A DNA stretch of 64,000 nucleotides, from positions 1 through 64,000 of the forward strand of contig JBDTDV010000067.1 of assembly GCA_039922875.1 (NCBI GenBank), in the 5' to 3' direction. The position numbers and the translations under genes were made by a program. Of the stretch, positions 1-13,550 are shown in pieces; the first letter of the stretch is position 1; the number at the start of each line of letters is the position of its first letter. Below the pieces are notes generated by a model that searched no databases, was not told the origin of the DNA, and saw only the letters and a list, made by a program, of their open reading frames with translations. Source of the stretch: JBDTDV01 sp039922875. GTDB lineage: Bacteria > Actinomycetota > Actinomycetes > Actinomycetales > Microbacteriaceae.

Positions 1-1088
1 TGCCGGTCCCCGGCCAAGCACTGTGTTTCGTGGCCGATCTGGTCGTCATCGATCACGCCCGGGGAACGGTGCAACTGATCGCCAACGTCCTGGCGGACAA
101 CCCGGACAAATCGGACGCTCCGGCGGCCGATGCGCTGTGGCATCAGGCCCAGGATCGGCTGGACGCCATGCAACGCCGGCTCGCGTTGCCCTCTGAAGCC
201 TGGCTGGCCGAGGTCGACCTGGGCGTCGCGGCTGAGCCGACGTCGCGCACCAAGCGAGCCGACTTCCTCGGAGCGGTCGAAACGGCACAGCAGCGCATCC
301 GGGCCGGAGACATCTTCCAGGTAGTCATTTCACAACGATTCGAGCTGGACTGCCCGGCCGATCCGATCGACGTCTACCGGGTGCTGCGAACCCTCAATCC
401 GAGCCCATACATGTATTTGCTGAACCTGAGCGCCGTGGACGGGGCACGGTACAGCATCGTCGGCTCGTCCCCGGAAGCTCTGGTGAAAGTGCAGGACAAC
501 CGGGTGTTCACCCATCCGATCGCCGGATCCAAGCCGCGCGGCGGCACGCCAGAGGAGGATGCGGGTCTCGAAGAGGCACTGCGCTCAGATGCCAAGGAGC
601 GCGCGGAACATTTGATGCTGGTCGACCTCGCCCGGAACGACCTGCTTAAGGTTTGTGTGCCAGCGTCGGTCGAGGTGACCGAGTTCATGCGGGTCGAACG
701 ATTCAGCCACATCATGCACCTGGTGTCTTCGGTCGAGGGCGATCTGAATCCAGGGGCCGACGCGATTGACGTGTTCCGTGCCACCTTCCCCGCCGGAACG
801 CTTTCCGGCGCCCCGAAGCCTCGAGCGCTGGAAATCATCGACGAGTTGGAGCCCGCCCAGCGCGGCGTATACGGCGGAGTGGTCGGTTACTTCGGCTTCG
901 CGGGGGACGCCGATCTCGCCATCGCCATCCGGACCGCGACCATCATCGACCAGGTGGCGATGGTGCAAGCCGGCGGTGGTGTTGTGGCTGACTCCGACCC
1001 GGCATCCGAGTTCCAGGAATCCCAGAACAAGGCCGCGGCACCACTACGGGCGGTGGCCGTGGCAAACACGATGCGGAGGGTGCACTGA
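1..1088 (+). CDS. trpE: Anthranilate synthase component I (5' truncated by window edge)
   Basis: This enzyme converts chorismate to anthranilate, the first committed step of tryptophan synthesis, together with a glutamine amidotransferase partner that is not in the window. The frame is open from base 3, so the gene starts upstream; about 361 C-terminal residues are visible, roughly the last 70% of a protein of about 500 residues. Chorismate-binding motifs are clear: HPIAGSKPRG, DAKERAEHLMLVDLARND, VSSVEG, and FPAGTLSGAPKPRALEIIDE. An internal GTG at 30 is not a credible start because conserved sequence (VPGQALCFVADLVV) precedes it. The stop TGA (1086-1088) is one base before the next ATG, so the two genes are probably cotranslated. 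The N-terminal feedback-binding region is outside the window and cannot be assessed. Confidence 0.96.
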   Translation, partial: PVPGQALCFVADLVVIDHARGTVQLIANVLADNPDKSDAPAADALWHQAQDRLDAMQRRLALPSEAWLAEVDLGVAAEPTSRTKRADFLGAVETAQQRIRAGDIFQVVISQRFELDCPADPIDVYRVLRTLNPSPYMYLLNLSAVDGARYSIVGSSPEALVKVQDNRVFTHPIAGSKPRGGTPEEDAGLEEALRSDAKERAEHLMLVDLARNDLLKVCVPASVEVTEFMRVERFSHIMHLVSSVEGDLNPGADAIDVFRATFPAGTLSGAPKPRALEIIDELEPAQRGVYGGVVGYFGFAGDADLAIAIRTATIIDQVAMVQAGGGVVADSDPASEFQESQNKAAAPLRAVAVANTMRRVH

Positions 1089-1089
1089 G

Positions 1090-1710
1090 ATGCGTTCCGC
1101 GAGGCGCCTGAAATACTCGGTCATGCTGGTGATCCTGGCCGGATCCGGGCTCGCGCTGCTCGCGGTGACCCAGCCCTGGTACCAGCTCCGACTGGAGGCC
1201 AGCGCAGAGCATCCCGCCGCAGTGGAGATCACCGGATCAGCAGCAGCACCCGCCCTGACCGCGCTGGCGCTGTCCGGACTGGCGCTGGTGGCCGCGCTAG
1301 CCATCGCCGGCCCGGTGATCCGGGCGATTCTGGCAGTGCTCGGGATCATCGTGGGCGCAAGCGTCGCCCTGGCCGCCGCCATCGCAATGGCAGACCCGGT
1401 GCACTCGGGCATCAGCGAGATCACTGCGGTCACCGGCGTCGCAGGGGACGGCGCGGTCGCGCGACTGGTAGCGGCCATCGAGTCGACGATTTGGCCGTCG
1501 GTGGCACTGGCGGCCGGCATCATCCTGGCCATCGGATCTCTCGCGGCGGTGGTGACCACCCGGCGTTGGCCGAGCGCGTCACGCAAATACCAAGCCGTTC
1601 GCTTTGCGCCGGAGTCCGAAGCCGACATCTCAGATACCGCAATCGACAGCTGGGACGAGCTTAGCCGCGGCGAGGATCCAACGGCAGGCAGCCCACCGGC
1701 ATCCCGCTAG
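1090..1710 (+). CDS. Trp operon-associated membrane protein (Trp_oprn_chp family)
   Basis: This is a 206-residue integral membrane protein of the family routinely found between trpE and trpC in actinobacteria; its biochemical role is not established. About four hydrophobic segments are visible: near residues 10-28 (ending in the TQPWY motif), 55-75, 80-100 and 138-158. A polar cytoplasmic tail carries the family motif DSWDELSRGEDPT. The ATG at 1090 lies one base after the trpE stop, which fixes the start, although the frame stays open upstream inside trpE. The position suggests a tryptophan-related membrane function such as transport or scaffolding, but that is inference from location only. 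Confidence 0.9.
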   Translation: MRSARRLKYSVMLVILAGSGLALLAVTQPWYQLRLEASAEHPAAVEITGSAAAPALTALALSGLALVAALAIAGPVIRAILAVLGIIVGASVALAAAIAMADPVHSGISEITAVTGVAGDGAVARLVAAIESTIWPSVALAAGIILAIGSLAAVVTTRRWPSASRKYQAVRFAPESEADISDTAIDSWDELSRGEDPTAGSPPASR

Positions 1711-1713
1711 ACT
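1708..1713 (+). promoter_or_regulatory. Candidate internal -10 box (TAGACT) overlapping a stop codon
   Basis: TAGACT fits the actinobacterial TANNNT -10 pattern, and its first three bases are the stop codon of the preceding membrane protein gene. A start site near 1720 would give a leader of about 40 nt for the DUF6704-like gene. No convincing -35 element is visible. Confidence 0.35.
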
Positions 1714-1759
1714 AATTCGACAGACCGAACCAACACTGGTCACGCACAACAGGAGAGAT

Positions 1760-1990
1760 ATGAGTATTGAGTCAGCGGATCCCGGCCACGGTCATTCTCC
1801 GGCCGCGTGGACGGCTGTAATCATCATGCTCGTCGGCTTCGTCATCGGAACCGTCGCCTTCTATCTGGAGTTGCCATGGGTCGTCGTCGGGTCCGGGTGC
1901 CTGGCGCTGATCGGCTTGATCGTCGGTTGGACCATGCGCAAGCTCGGCTACGGCGTCGGCGGCCCGAAACTTCAGCCGAAAGAACACTGA
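1760..1990 (+). CDS. Small two-helix membrane protein, DUF6704-like (HGxxPAAW motif)
   Basis: This is a 76-residue protein with a short N-terminal region containing HGHSPAAWTAV, followed by two hydrophobic segments (about residues 17-36 and 40-57) and the positively charged tail MRKLGYGVGGPKLQPKEH. Proteins of this size and motif sit in the trp operon of Microbacteriaceae and relatives; no function is known. The ATG at 1760 is chosen because AGGAGA at 1751-1756 is a good ribosome binding site, although the frame is open further upstream. The gene ends 4 bp before trpC. The short loop and basic tail suggest both ends face the cytoplasm. Confidence 0.85.
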   Translation: MSIESADPGHGHSPAAWTAVIIMLVGFVIGTVAFYLELPWVVVGSGCLALIGLIVGWTMRKLGYGVGGPKLQPKEH

Positions 1991-1994
1991 CCGC

Positions 1995-2765
1995 GTGCTT
2001 TCGGAACTTCTCGCCGACGCCCTGACCGACACCCGGCAACGTCAGCTTCAGCGGCCGTTGTCGGTGGTCGAAGCGGCGGCGCTTGAAATGCCGCCCGCCC
2101 TGGACGCGATCGAGTTGCTCGGTCCGGCCGACCGGGTCAAAATTATCGCCGAGGTCAAGCGGGCCAGCCCGTCTCGCGGCGAACTCGCCACTATCGCCGA
2201 CCCCGCGGCTCTGGCGGTTTCCTACCAGACCGGCGGCGCCAGCGCGATCAGCGTGCTCACCGAGAGTAGGCGATTCAACGGATCTCTGGCCGATCTTCAG
2301 GCGGTGAGTGAGGCGGTGTCCATCCCGGTGTTGCGCAAGGACTTCATCGCAGACCGGTACCAAGTCTTCGAGGCGCGCGCGGCAGGCGCCGACATTGTGC
2401 TGCTGATCGTGGCGGCCCTGGATCAGGCGACCTTGCTCTCCCTGCATCAGCTGGCCACGGAGCTGGGTATGGCCGTGCTGGTGGAGACCCACTCTGACGA
2501 CGAGCTGTCCCGGGCGCTTGATGTCGGAGCTAACCTGATCGGGGTGAACGCCCGCAACCTGCAGACCTTTGAACTCGACCGCGGACTGTTCGCCAAATTA
2601 GCCGACCATATCCCATCCGGGATCATCCGGGTTGCCGAATCAGCGGTACGTTCCCCGGCCGACGTTGCGCAGTACCGTGCTGCCGGCGCGGACGTGGTGC
2701 TGGTCGGCGAGGCGCTGGTGACCAGCGACCCGATTTCCACCCTCTCAGAGTTTTTGGCGGTATAG
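1995..2765 (+). CDS. trpC: Indole-3-glycerol phosphate synthase
   Basis: This enzyme closes the indole ring, converting carboxyphenylamino-deoxyribulose phosphate to indole-3-glycerol phosphate in the cytoplasm. It is a 256-residue single-domain TIM barrel, not fused to TrpF. Signature stretches are IIAEVKRASPSRG (substrate-binding Lys), ISVLTESRRFNGS, PVLRKDFI (catalytic Lys), GVNARNLQTFELD and VAESAV. The start is GTG at 1995 with only a weak ribosome site, so translation probably depends on coupling to the gene 4 bp upstream. The stop is immediately followed by the trpB ATG. No trpD or trpF lies in this operon segment, so those steps are encoded elsewhere. Confidence 0.97.
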   Translation: MLSELLADALTDTRQRQLQRPLSVVEAAALEMPPALDAIELLGPADRVKIIAEVKRASPSRGELATIADPAALAVSYQTGGASAISVLTESRRFNGSLADLQAVSEAVSIPVLRKDFIADRYQVFEARAAGADIVLLIVAALDQATLLSLHQLATELGMAVLVETHSDDELSRALDVGANLIGVNARNLQTFELDRGLFAKLADHIPSGIIRVAESAVRSPADVAQYRAAGADVVLVGEALVTSDPISTLSEFLAV

Positions 2766-3971
2766 ATGTCCTTGCGCGATCAGACCGGCCCGTTCTACGG
2801 CGAGTACGGCGGCAGATACATGCCGGAATCCCTCATCGCCGCGCTCGATGAGCTGGCCGATGCGTATGAAGTGGCCAAGCAGGACCCGAGTTTTCAGGCG
2901 GAACTCGACGCTCTGAACGCCAGTTACACCGGTCGGCCGTCGATCATCACCGAAGTGCCGCGGTTCGCCAAGCACGCCGGGGGAGCCCGGGTCATCCTCA
3001 AACGCGAAGACCTGAACCACACCGGTTCGCACAAGATCAACAACGTCCTCGGCCAGGCGTTGCTGGTTCGCAGGCTCGGCAAGACCCGGCTGATCGCGGA
3101 GACCGGCGCCGGTCAGCACGGGGTCGCGACGGCCACCGCCGCTGCGCTGTTCGGCATGGACTGCACCATATACATGGGCGAGATCGACACCGAGCGTCAG
3201 GCGCTCAATGTGGCCAGGATGCGGCTGCTCGGGGCGACCGTGGTACCGGTCACCACCGGATCCCGCACCCTCAAGGACGCGATCAACGAGGCGTTTCGGG
3301 ACTGGGTCGCCAACGTCGAGAACACCCATTACCTGCTCGGCACGGTCAACGGGCCGCACCCGTTCCCATCCATGGTGCGTGACTTCCACAAGGTGATCGG
3401 GCAGGAGGCCAGGGCCCAGGTGCTCGAGTTGACCGGGCGACTTCCGGACGCCGTCGCCGCGTGCGTGGGCGGCGGATCCAATGCCATCGGCATTTTCCAT
3501 GCTTTTCTGGACGACGAGTCGGTCGCGCTTTACGGCTTCGAGCCGGGCGGCTTCGGTATCGAAACCGGCAAACACGGAGCGACCATCGGGCAGGGCCGGC
3601 CCGGAATTTTGCACGGCATGAAAACCTACGTGCTCCAGGACGAGGACGGGCAGACCCTGGAGTCCCACTCCATTTCCGCGGGCCTGGACTATCCGGGCGT
3701 TGGCCCAGAGCACGCCTGGCTCGCCGACATCGGCCGGGCCAGCTACCTTCCGATCACCGATGCCCAGGCCATGGACGCGTTCCGGCTGCTCAGTGAAACC
3801 GAGGGCATCATCCCGGCCATCGAATCCGCACACGCGCTGGCCGGAGCGATCGACCTCGGCACGAAACTCGGCCCAGACGGGCTGATCCTGGTCAATCTCA
3901 GCGGACGCGGTGACAAAGACGTGGAGACCGCCAGCACCTACTTCAATCTTCTGAAAGACACCGCCTCATGA
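2766..3971 (+). CDS. trpB: Tryptophan synthase beta chain
   Basis: This is the PLP-dependent beta subunit, which condenses indole with serine to give tryptophan within the alpha2beta2 complex. It has 401 residues, the usual length. The PLP-binding lysine is Lys90 in HTGSHKINN. The N-terminal GPFYGEYGGRYMPE, the GAGQHGVATA loop and the phosphate-binding GGGSNAIG are intact, as is the C-terminal SGRGDKD. The ATG directly abuts the trpC stop, and the stop overlaps the trpA start by 4 nt (ATGA at 3968-3971), which points to tight translational coupling of the two partner subunits. Confidence 0.98.
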   Translation: MSLRDQTGPFYGEYGGRYMPESLIAALDELADAYEVAKQDPSFQAELDALNASYTGRPSIITEVPRFAKHAGGARVILKREDLNHTGSHKINNVLGQALLVRRLGKTRLIAETGAGQHGVATATAAALFGMDCTIYMGEIDTERQALNVARMRLLGATVVPVTTGSRTLKDAINEAFRDWVANVENTHYLLGTVNGPHPFPSMVRDFHKVIGQEARAQVLELTGRLPDAVAACVGGGSNAIGIFHAFLDDESVALYGFEPGGFGIETGKHGATIGQGRPGILHGMKTYVLQDEDGQTLESHSISAGLDYPGVGPEHAWLADIGRASYLPITDAQAMDAFRLLSETEGIIPAIESAHALAGAIDLGTKLGPDGLILVNLSGRGDKDVETASTYFNLLKDTAS

Positions 3972-4774
3972 GCGCAACACCGTCTCCGCTACTGACCAGC
4001 CCCGTCGAGTCGGTGCTCGCCGCGCGACGCGACGCCGGCAGCGGCGCCCTGATCGGCTATCTCCCGGTCGGCTTCCCTGACCTTCAGACCAGCATCGACG
4101 CCGCGGTCGCCTTGGCCGAAAACGGCGTGGATATCCTCGAACTCGGCCTGCCGTACAGCGACCCGGTAATGGACGGCGTGGTGATCCAGGCGGCGACCCA
4201 ACGGGCGCTGGAAAACGGCTTCAGAGTTCGGGACGTGTTCACCGCGATCGAGGCCATCGCCGCTCGTGTCCCGGTGCCAATCCTGGTGATGACCTACTGG
4301 AACCCGGTGCTCCAGTTCGGCGTGGAACGGTTCGCCGACACCCTGGTCGCCTCCGGCGGCGCCGGGCTGATCACCCCGGATGTCACCGCCGACAGTGCGG
4401 CAGACTGGCTCGCCGCGAGCGAACGGACCGGGCTGGACCGGATTTTCCTGGCCGCACCAACATCCTCGGACGAACGCCTGCGACTGGCGGTCGCCCACTC
4501 CAGAGGCTTCGTCTACACCGTCTCGACGATGGGAATCACCGGTGCTCGCTCGAATATCGACGCCGCGGCCAGGACCCTCGTCGGCCGGCTCCGCACCGCT
4601 GGCGCAGTGAACGCCTGCGTGGGTATCGGCATCTCCACCGGCGATCAGGTACGCGAGGTACTCCGTTACGCCGACGGGGCGATCGTCGGCTCCGCCCTGG
4701 TGCGGGCGCTGTCAGATGGCGGAGTGCCCCAACTGGCCGAATTGGCCGGTAAGCTCGCTGCCGGAACAAACTAG
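3968..4774 (+). CDS. trpA: Tryptophan synthase alpha chain
   Basis: This subunit cleaves indole-3-glycerol phosphate to indole and glyceraldehyde-3-phosphate, and indole is channelled to TrpB. It has 268 residues and a TIM barrel fold. The catalytic pair is visible as Glu58 in ILELGLPYSDP and Asp69 in VMDG. Later motifs are VMTYWNPVLQFG, GLITPDV and the phosphate-binding GIGISTGDQV. It starts within the trpB stop codon. Its TAG stop doubles as the start of a -10-like TAGGCT (4772-4777), so lgt downstream may have its own promoter in addition to operon read-through. Confidence 0.98.
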   Translation: MSATPSPLLTSPVESVLAARRDAGSGALIGYLPVGFPDLQTSIDAAVALAENGVDILELGLPYSDPVMDGVVIQAATQRALENGFRVRDVFTAIEAIAARVPVPILVMTYWNPVLQFGVERFADTLVASGGAGLITPDVTADSAADWLAASERTGLDRIFLAAPTSSDERLRLAVAHSRGFVYTVSTMGITGARSNIDAAARTLVGRLRTAGAVNACVGIGISTGDQVREVLRYADGAIVGSALVRALSDGGVPQLAELAGKLAAGTN

Positions 4775-4777
4775 GCT
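4772..4777 (+). promoter_or_regulatory. Candidate -10 box (TAGGCT) for lgt, overlapping the trpA stop
   Basis: TAGGCT matches TANNNT and uses the trpA stop codon as its first half. The predicted transcript start near 4784 leaves a leader of about 25-35 nt containing an AGGAAAGG ribosome site at 4801-4808. No strong -35 element is seen. Confidence 0.35.
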
Positions 4778-4809
4778 GAGTTGGCCACGGAAATCACGGC
4801 AGGAAAGGT

Positions 4810-5805
4810 GTGTCACGGGTGTTTGCACTGAGCCGCTGGGAGCAAAGCCTGCCCAGTCCCGATTGGAGCAGTTTCACGCTCGGACCGTTTACGATCCACA
4901 TCTACGCACTGTGTATCCTCGCCGGCATCATCGCGGCAACGGTCTGGACCTCCCGACGACTGACCAAACGGGGAGCCGAGCCGGGAGTGGTGCTTGACAT
5001 CATCCTGTGGGCGGTGCCGCTCGGTATCGTGGTGGCCCGGTTCTACCACGTGTTCACCCACCCGCACGACTACTTCTTCCCCGGTGCAGACCTCCTGAAG
5101 GTCCTGTACATCTGGGAGGGTGGCAACGCGATCTTCGGCGCCTTGATCGGCGGCGCAGTCGGCGCCTATATCGGATGCCGGCTGTCCGGCATCAAGTTCT
5201 GGTCCTTCGCCGACGCGCTCGCCCCGGCAATGCTGCTGGCCCAGGCGATGGGACGGCTGGGCAATTACTTCAACCACGAGCTCTTCGGCCTGCCGACCGA
5301 CCTACCCTGGGGACTGCAGATCGAGCAGAGCAACCCCGCTTTTCCGGTCGGGCTGCCTGCCGGGACCTTGTTCCAGCCGCTGTTCCTGTACGAGATCATC
5401 TGGAATGTGATTGGCATCGCCGTGATCCTGCTCGTCGAACGCAAGTTCCAGCTGCGCTGGGGCAAGGCGTTCGGGGTCTACCTGATCTGGTACGGGCTCG
5501 GCCGGTCCTACCTCGAGTCGATCAGGATCGACCCGAGCGAGTTCTCTTTCCTGTCCATCCCCAGCAATGTCTGGGCAGCATTCGCGGCCGTTGCTATCGG
5601 TATTGTGCTGATCATTGTGCAAAATCGCCGGCACACCGGCCTGGAAGCGTCACCGTACCGGCCCGGCCGTGAATGGCACAGCCCCGAACCTGAGGTAGAC
5701 TCTGACGACATCGACCCGGATGATGAGGATTACGGTAACGACGCCGTCGAGACCCACGGGCCGAACGCAGCCACAGCCACGAGCGACGTCGGTGCGAAGT
5801 CGTAG
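4810..5805 (+). CDS. lgt: Phosphatidylglycerol-prolipoprotein diacylglyceryl transferase
   Basis: This membrane enzyme transfers diacylglycerol from phosphatidylglycerol to the lipobox cysteine of prolipoproteins. It has 331 residues with about seven hydrophobic segments. The family signature AMGRLGNYFNHELFG lies near residues 145-160, preceded by GGNAIFGALIGG, and YGLGRSYLESIR is also present. The C-terminal 60 residues form an acidic, Asp-rich hydrophilic tail typical of actinobacterial Lgt. Two GTG starts are possible: 4810 (5 nt after AGGA) and 4819 (10 nt after AGGAAAGG); the second gives a protein three residues shorter and is about equally likely. Placement after trpA is a common actinobacterial arrangement. 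Confidence 0.96.
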   Translation: MSRVFALSRWEQSLPSPDWSSFTLGPFTIHIYALCILAGIIAATVWTSRRLTKRGAEPGVVLDIILWAVPLGIVVARFYHVFTHPHDYFFPGADLLKVLYIWEGGNAIFGALIGGAVGAYIGCRLSGIKFWSFADALAPAMLLAQAMGRLGNYFNHELFGLPTDLPWGLQIEQSNPAFPVGLPAGTLFQPLFLYEIIWNVIGIAVILLVERKFQLRWGKAFGVYLIWYGLGRSYLESIRIDPSEFSFLSIPSNVWAAFAAVAIGIVLIIVQNRRHTGLEASPYRPGREWHSPEPEVDSDDIDPDDEDYGNDAVETHGPNAATATSDVGAKS

Positions 5806-5930
5806 CACAGCACGCAGTACGCCTAGCAGCTCATAGCCCGGAATCGGCAGGACCGATCGCGGACTTCTCCTCTCCCTCAGGGCCGACGTCGTCCCATCCT
5901 CGTTAGTTCTTCCGTGAGGACGGTGACACG

Positions 5931-10509
<4,579 letters not shown>

Positions 10510-10517
<8 letters not shown>

Positions 10518-11970
10518 TCCGAGGGGCTTCCTCAAGGTGACGGAGCGCGAGCTGCCGAAGCGCAGACCGGTCTCCGTGCGTCTGATGGACTGGAAAGAGG
10601 TCTACGAGCCTGGCGACCCGGAACAGCTGCGCCGCCAGGCGGGACGTTGTATGGATTGTGGAGTGCCGTTCTGCCATCAGGGCTGCCCACTGGGCAACCT
10701 GATTCCGGAGTGGAACGACCTGATGCGCCGCGGCGAGGGCCGGGAGGCCACCGAGCGGCTGCTGTCGACGAACAACTTCCCCGAATTCACCGGACGACTC
10801 TGCCCTGCCCCGTGCGAGACCGCCTGCGTACTCAGCATCAACCAACCGGCCGTGACCATTAAACAGGTCGAGGTGTCCATCATCGATCAGGCTTGGGAGA
10901 ACGGCTGGGTACAACCGCACCCGCCGGAGCGCCTCACCGGCAAGACCGTAGCCGTGGTCGGGTCAGGCCCGGCCGGTCTCGCCGCGGCTCAGCAGCTGAC
11001 CAGGGCCGGACACACCGTTGCCGTTTACGAACGGGACGACCGGATCGGGGGACTGCTGCGGTACGGCATCCCCGACTTCAAACTCGAGAAGAAGAGCATC
11101 GAGCAGCGCCTGAATCAGATGCGGGCCGAAGGCACCCGGTTCCGTCCCGGCGTGGAGGTCGGGGTCGACATCAGCTGGAGCGATCTGCGCGCCCGGTTCG
11201 ACGCCGTCATTGTCGCGACCGGCGCGATGGTGCCCAGAGATCTGCCGATCCCAGGACGCGATCTGCCCGGGGTCCATTTCGCTATGGAATACCTGGTCGA
11301 GCAGAATCGGGTCGGCGCCGGCGATCAGGTCCCCGACCAGATCACCGCGGCGGGCAAACATGTCGTCGTCCTTGGGGGGGGAGACACCGGTTCCGATTGC
11401 ATCGGCACGGCGCATCGGCAACAGGCGGCGTCGGTGACCAATCTCGCCATCGGCTTGCAGCCCCCCTCGGAACGACCCGCGCATCAACCATGGCCGACGA
11501 ACCCGACTCTTTTCGAAGTCCAAAGTTCTCACGAAGAGGGCGGCAAGCGGGAGTACCTCGCCTCGACCATTGAATTCCTGGCCAATCAGGTGGGCGAGGT
11601 CCGCGCCATCCGGGTCGCCGAAACAGAGTATCTGGACGGACGCCGGGTGCCGAAGGCAGGAACCGAGCGGGAGATTCCAGCCGACCTAGTCTTACTCGCC
11701 CTCGGCTTCAGCGGTCCCGAGTCCGCTCAGGTGCACGATCAACTCGGTCTTCCGGTGGACGATCGAGGCAACTTCGGCCGTGGCGGTGACTACCAGAGCG
11801 ACCAACCCGGAGTATTCATCGCCGGGGATGCCGGGCGCGGCCAGTCACTGATCGTGTGGGCGATCGCGGAGGGCCGGGCCGCAGCGTCGGCCGTCGACCG
11901 CTATCTTGAAGGGGAGACGCAATTGCCGTTCCCCGTCAAGCCGACCGACCGTCCCATCTCGATCGGATAG
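10510..11970 (+). CDS. gltD: Glutamate synthase (NADPH) small subunit
   Basis: This flavoprotein passes electrons from NADPH through FAD and 4Fe-4S clusters to GltB. It has 486 residues. Cluster-binding cysteines appear in CMDCGVPFCHQGC (about residues 47-59) and CPAPCETAC. The FAD Rossmann motif is VVGSGPAGLAAA, followed by DRIGGLLRYGIPDFKLEK; the NADPH motif is VVVLGGGDTGSDC; the C-terminal FAD contact is GVFIAGDAGRGQSL. The GTG start at 10510 lies inside the gltB end and is preceded by a strong TGGAGGTG ribosome site, so the two subunits are cotranslated. A perfect hairpin 37 bp after the stop may end this transcript. Confidence 0.98.
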
Positions 11971-12006
11971 GCCACGGCGTAACCCTCGGCAGCACGGTGC
12001 AGCACA

Positions 12007-12026
12007 GCGCCGTGCCAACACGGCGC
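12007..12026. terminator. Perfect 8-bp hairpin between gltD and pyk
   Basis: GCGCCGTG (12007-12014) and CACGGCGC (12019-12026) are exact inverted repeats around a CCAA loop. There is no T-tract, which is usual for high-GC actinobacterial terminators. It ends 20 bp before the pyk start, so it could instead be a structured pyk leader. A second overlapping inverted repeat (GCACGG/CCGTGC) could compete with it. Confidence 0.5.
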
Positions 12027-12046
12027 AGAAATTCGGAGTTCAACGT

Positions 12047-13462
12047 ATGAGACGAGCGAAAATCGTCGCTACCCTCGGTCCTGCCACCTCGACCTATGAG
12101 GACATTCGGGCGATCATCGACGCGGGAGTCGACGTGGCCAGGATGAACCTCAGCCACGGCAGCTATGAGATCCACGAGGCGGTCTACGCACAAGTGCGCC
12201 GGGCTGCCGAGGATTCCGGTCGCGCCGTCGCCGTGCTGGTCGATCTGCAGGGGCCAAAAATACGGCTCGGCAAATTTCAGGACGGACCGTACGATCTTCA
12301 CGAGGGTGATACCTTCAAGATCACCACCCAGGAAATCGTCGGAACCAACCAGATCGCCTCAACCACGTTCAAGGGACTGACCGACGATGTGAAGGCGGGC
12401 GATCCGCTGCTGATCGACGATGGCAAGGTGGGACTGCGGGTGGTCTCGGTCGACGGGCCCGTCGTCACCACCACCGTCGAGGTACCCGGCACCATCTCGA
12501 ACAACAAGGGCATCAACCTGCCCGGGGTGGCCGTAAATGTACCCGCCCTGTCCGAGAAAGACGAGGCCGATCTGCGCTGGGGACTGCGGCTGGGGGCCGA
12601 CATGATCGCACTGTCGTTCGTGCGCAGCGCTGACGACATCATCAGGGTCCACGAGATCATGGACGAGGAGGGCCACAGGCTCCCGGTGATCGCGAAGATC
12701 GAGAAGCCACAAGCCGTTGAGAACCTCGAGGCGATCGTGGACGCGTTCGACGCGATCATGGTCGCCCGCGGCGACCTGGGGGTCGAGCTCCCGCTTGAGG
12801 CGGTTCCGATTGTGCAGAAGCAGGCCGTGGAGCTGGCCAGGCGCTGGGCGAAACCGGTTATCGTGGCCACCCAGGTCCTCGAATCGATGATCTCCAGCCC
12901 GCGTCCTACTCGCGCCGAGGCGTCCGACTGCGCCAACGCGGTGCTGGACGGAACCGACGCGGTCATGCTCAGCGGCGAGACCAGCGTCGGTGAGTTCCCG
13001 GTGATCACCGTCGAGACGATGGCGCGGATCATCGACTCCACCGAGATCCACGGATTGGAGCGGATTCTGCCCATCGGTACGAAACCGCACACCCAAGGCG
13101 GTGCGATTACCGCCGCAGCTGCCGAGGTCGGCGATTTCGTCGAGGCGAAGTACCTGTGTGTGTTCACTGAATCCGGCGACTCGGTCAGGCGGATGTCGCG
13201 GTTGCGCAACAGGATCCCGATCCTCGCATTCACCCCGGACCCGGCCATTCGCCGACGGCTTGCGTTGAACTGGGGGGTCGAATCCTTCGTCGTCAGCCGG
13301 GTCACCCACACCGACCAGATGGTGGCGCAGGTGGATGAGGTCTTGGTGTCAACCGGCCGGGCCGTCAACGGAGAGAAGGTCATCATCATCTCCGGTTCCC
13401 CTCCCGGGATACCCGGCACCACCAACGACATCCGGGTGCACAAGGTCGGCGACGTGATCTGA
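12047..13462 (+). CDS. pyk: Pyruvate kinase
   Basis: This enzyme makes pyruvate and ATP from phosphoenolpyruvate and ADP, the last step of glycolysis. It has 471 residues. The N-terminal MRRAKIVATLGPAT is the standard start, and the ATG at 12047 has GGAG 8 nt upstream, so the longer open frame reaching into gltD is rejected. Motifs include RMNLSHGSYE, the active-site block MVARGDLGVELPLEAVPIVQK, and the MLSGETSVGEFP segment before the regulatory C-terminal domain. All catalytic residues recognisable by eye are present. It is the only glycolytic gene here outside the 47-50 kb cluster. Confidence 0.98.
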   Translation: MRRAKIVATLGPATSTYEDIRAIIDAGVDVARMNLSHGSYEIHEAVYAQVRRAAEDSGRAVAVLVDLQGPKIRLGKFQDGPYDLHEGDTFKITTQEIVGTNQIASTTFKGLTDDVKAGDPLLIDDGKVGLRVVSVDGPVVTTTVEVPGTISNNKGINLPGVAVNVPALSEKDEADLRWGLRLGADMIALSFVRSADDIIRVHEIMDEEGHRLPVIAKIEKPQAVENLEAIVDAFDAIMVARGDLGVELPLEAVPIVQKQAVELARRWAKPVIVATQVLESMISSPRPTRAEASDCANAVLDGTDAVMLSGETSVGEFPVITVETMARIIDSTEIHGLERILPIGTKPHTQGGAITAAAAEVGDFVEAKYLCVFTESGDSVRRMSRLRNRIPILAFTPDPAIRRRLALNWGVESFVVSRVTHTDQMVAQVDEVLVSTGRAVNGEKVIIISGSPPGIPGTTNDIRVHKVGDVI

Positions 13463-13538
13463 CCCGCGGTCAGACTCTGAGCAACCGGCACAGCCCCTTT
13501 CACACCGAGTTTGCAGCCCGCCGATCAGCGATCACCGG

Positions 13539-13544
13539 TACTGT
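13539..13544 (+). promoter_or_regulatory. Candidate leaderless -10 box (TACTGT)
   Basis: TACTGT fits TANNNT and ends 6 nt before the ATG at 13551, the same spacing as at polA, uvrA, coaE and pdtaR. There is no Shine-Dalgarno sequence. The -35 candidate TTGCAG (13511-13516) is too far away, with a 22-nt spacer. Confidence 0.35.
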
Positions 13545-13550
13545 CGAATC

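Noticed and set aside
2745..3833. Minus-strand open frame of 362 codons opposite trpB
   Set aside because: Shadow of trpB with no domain or ribosome site.
12298..13503. Minus-strand open frame of 401 codons opposite pyk
   Set aside because: No recognisable motif, Ser/Thr-rich shadow composition, and pyk on the other strand is complete.
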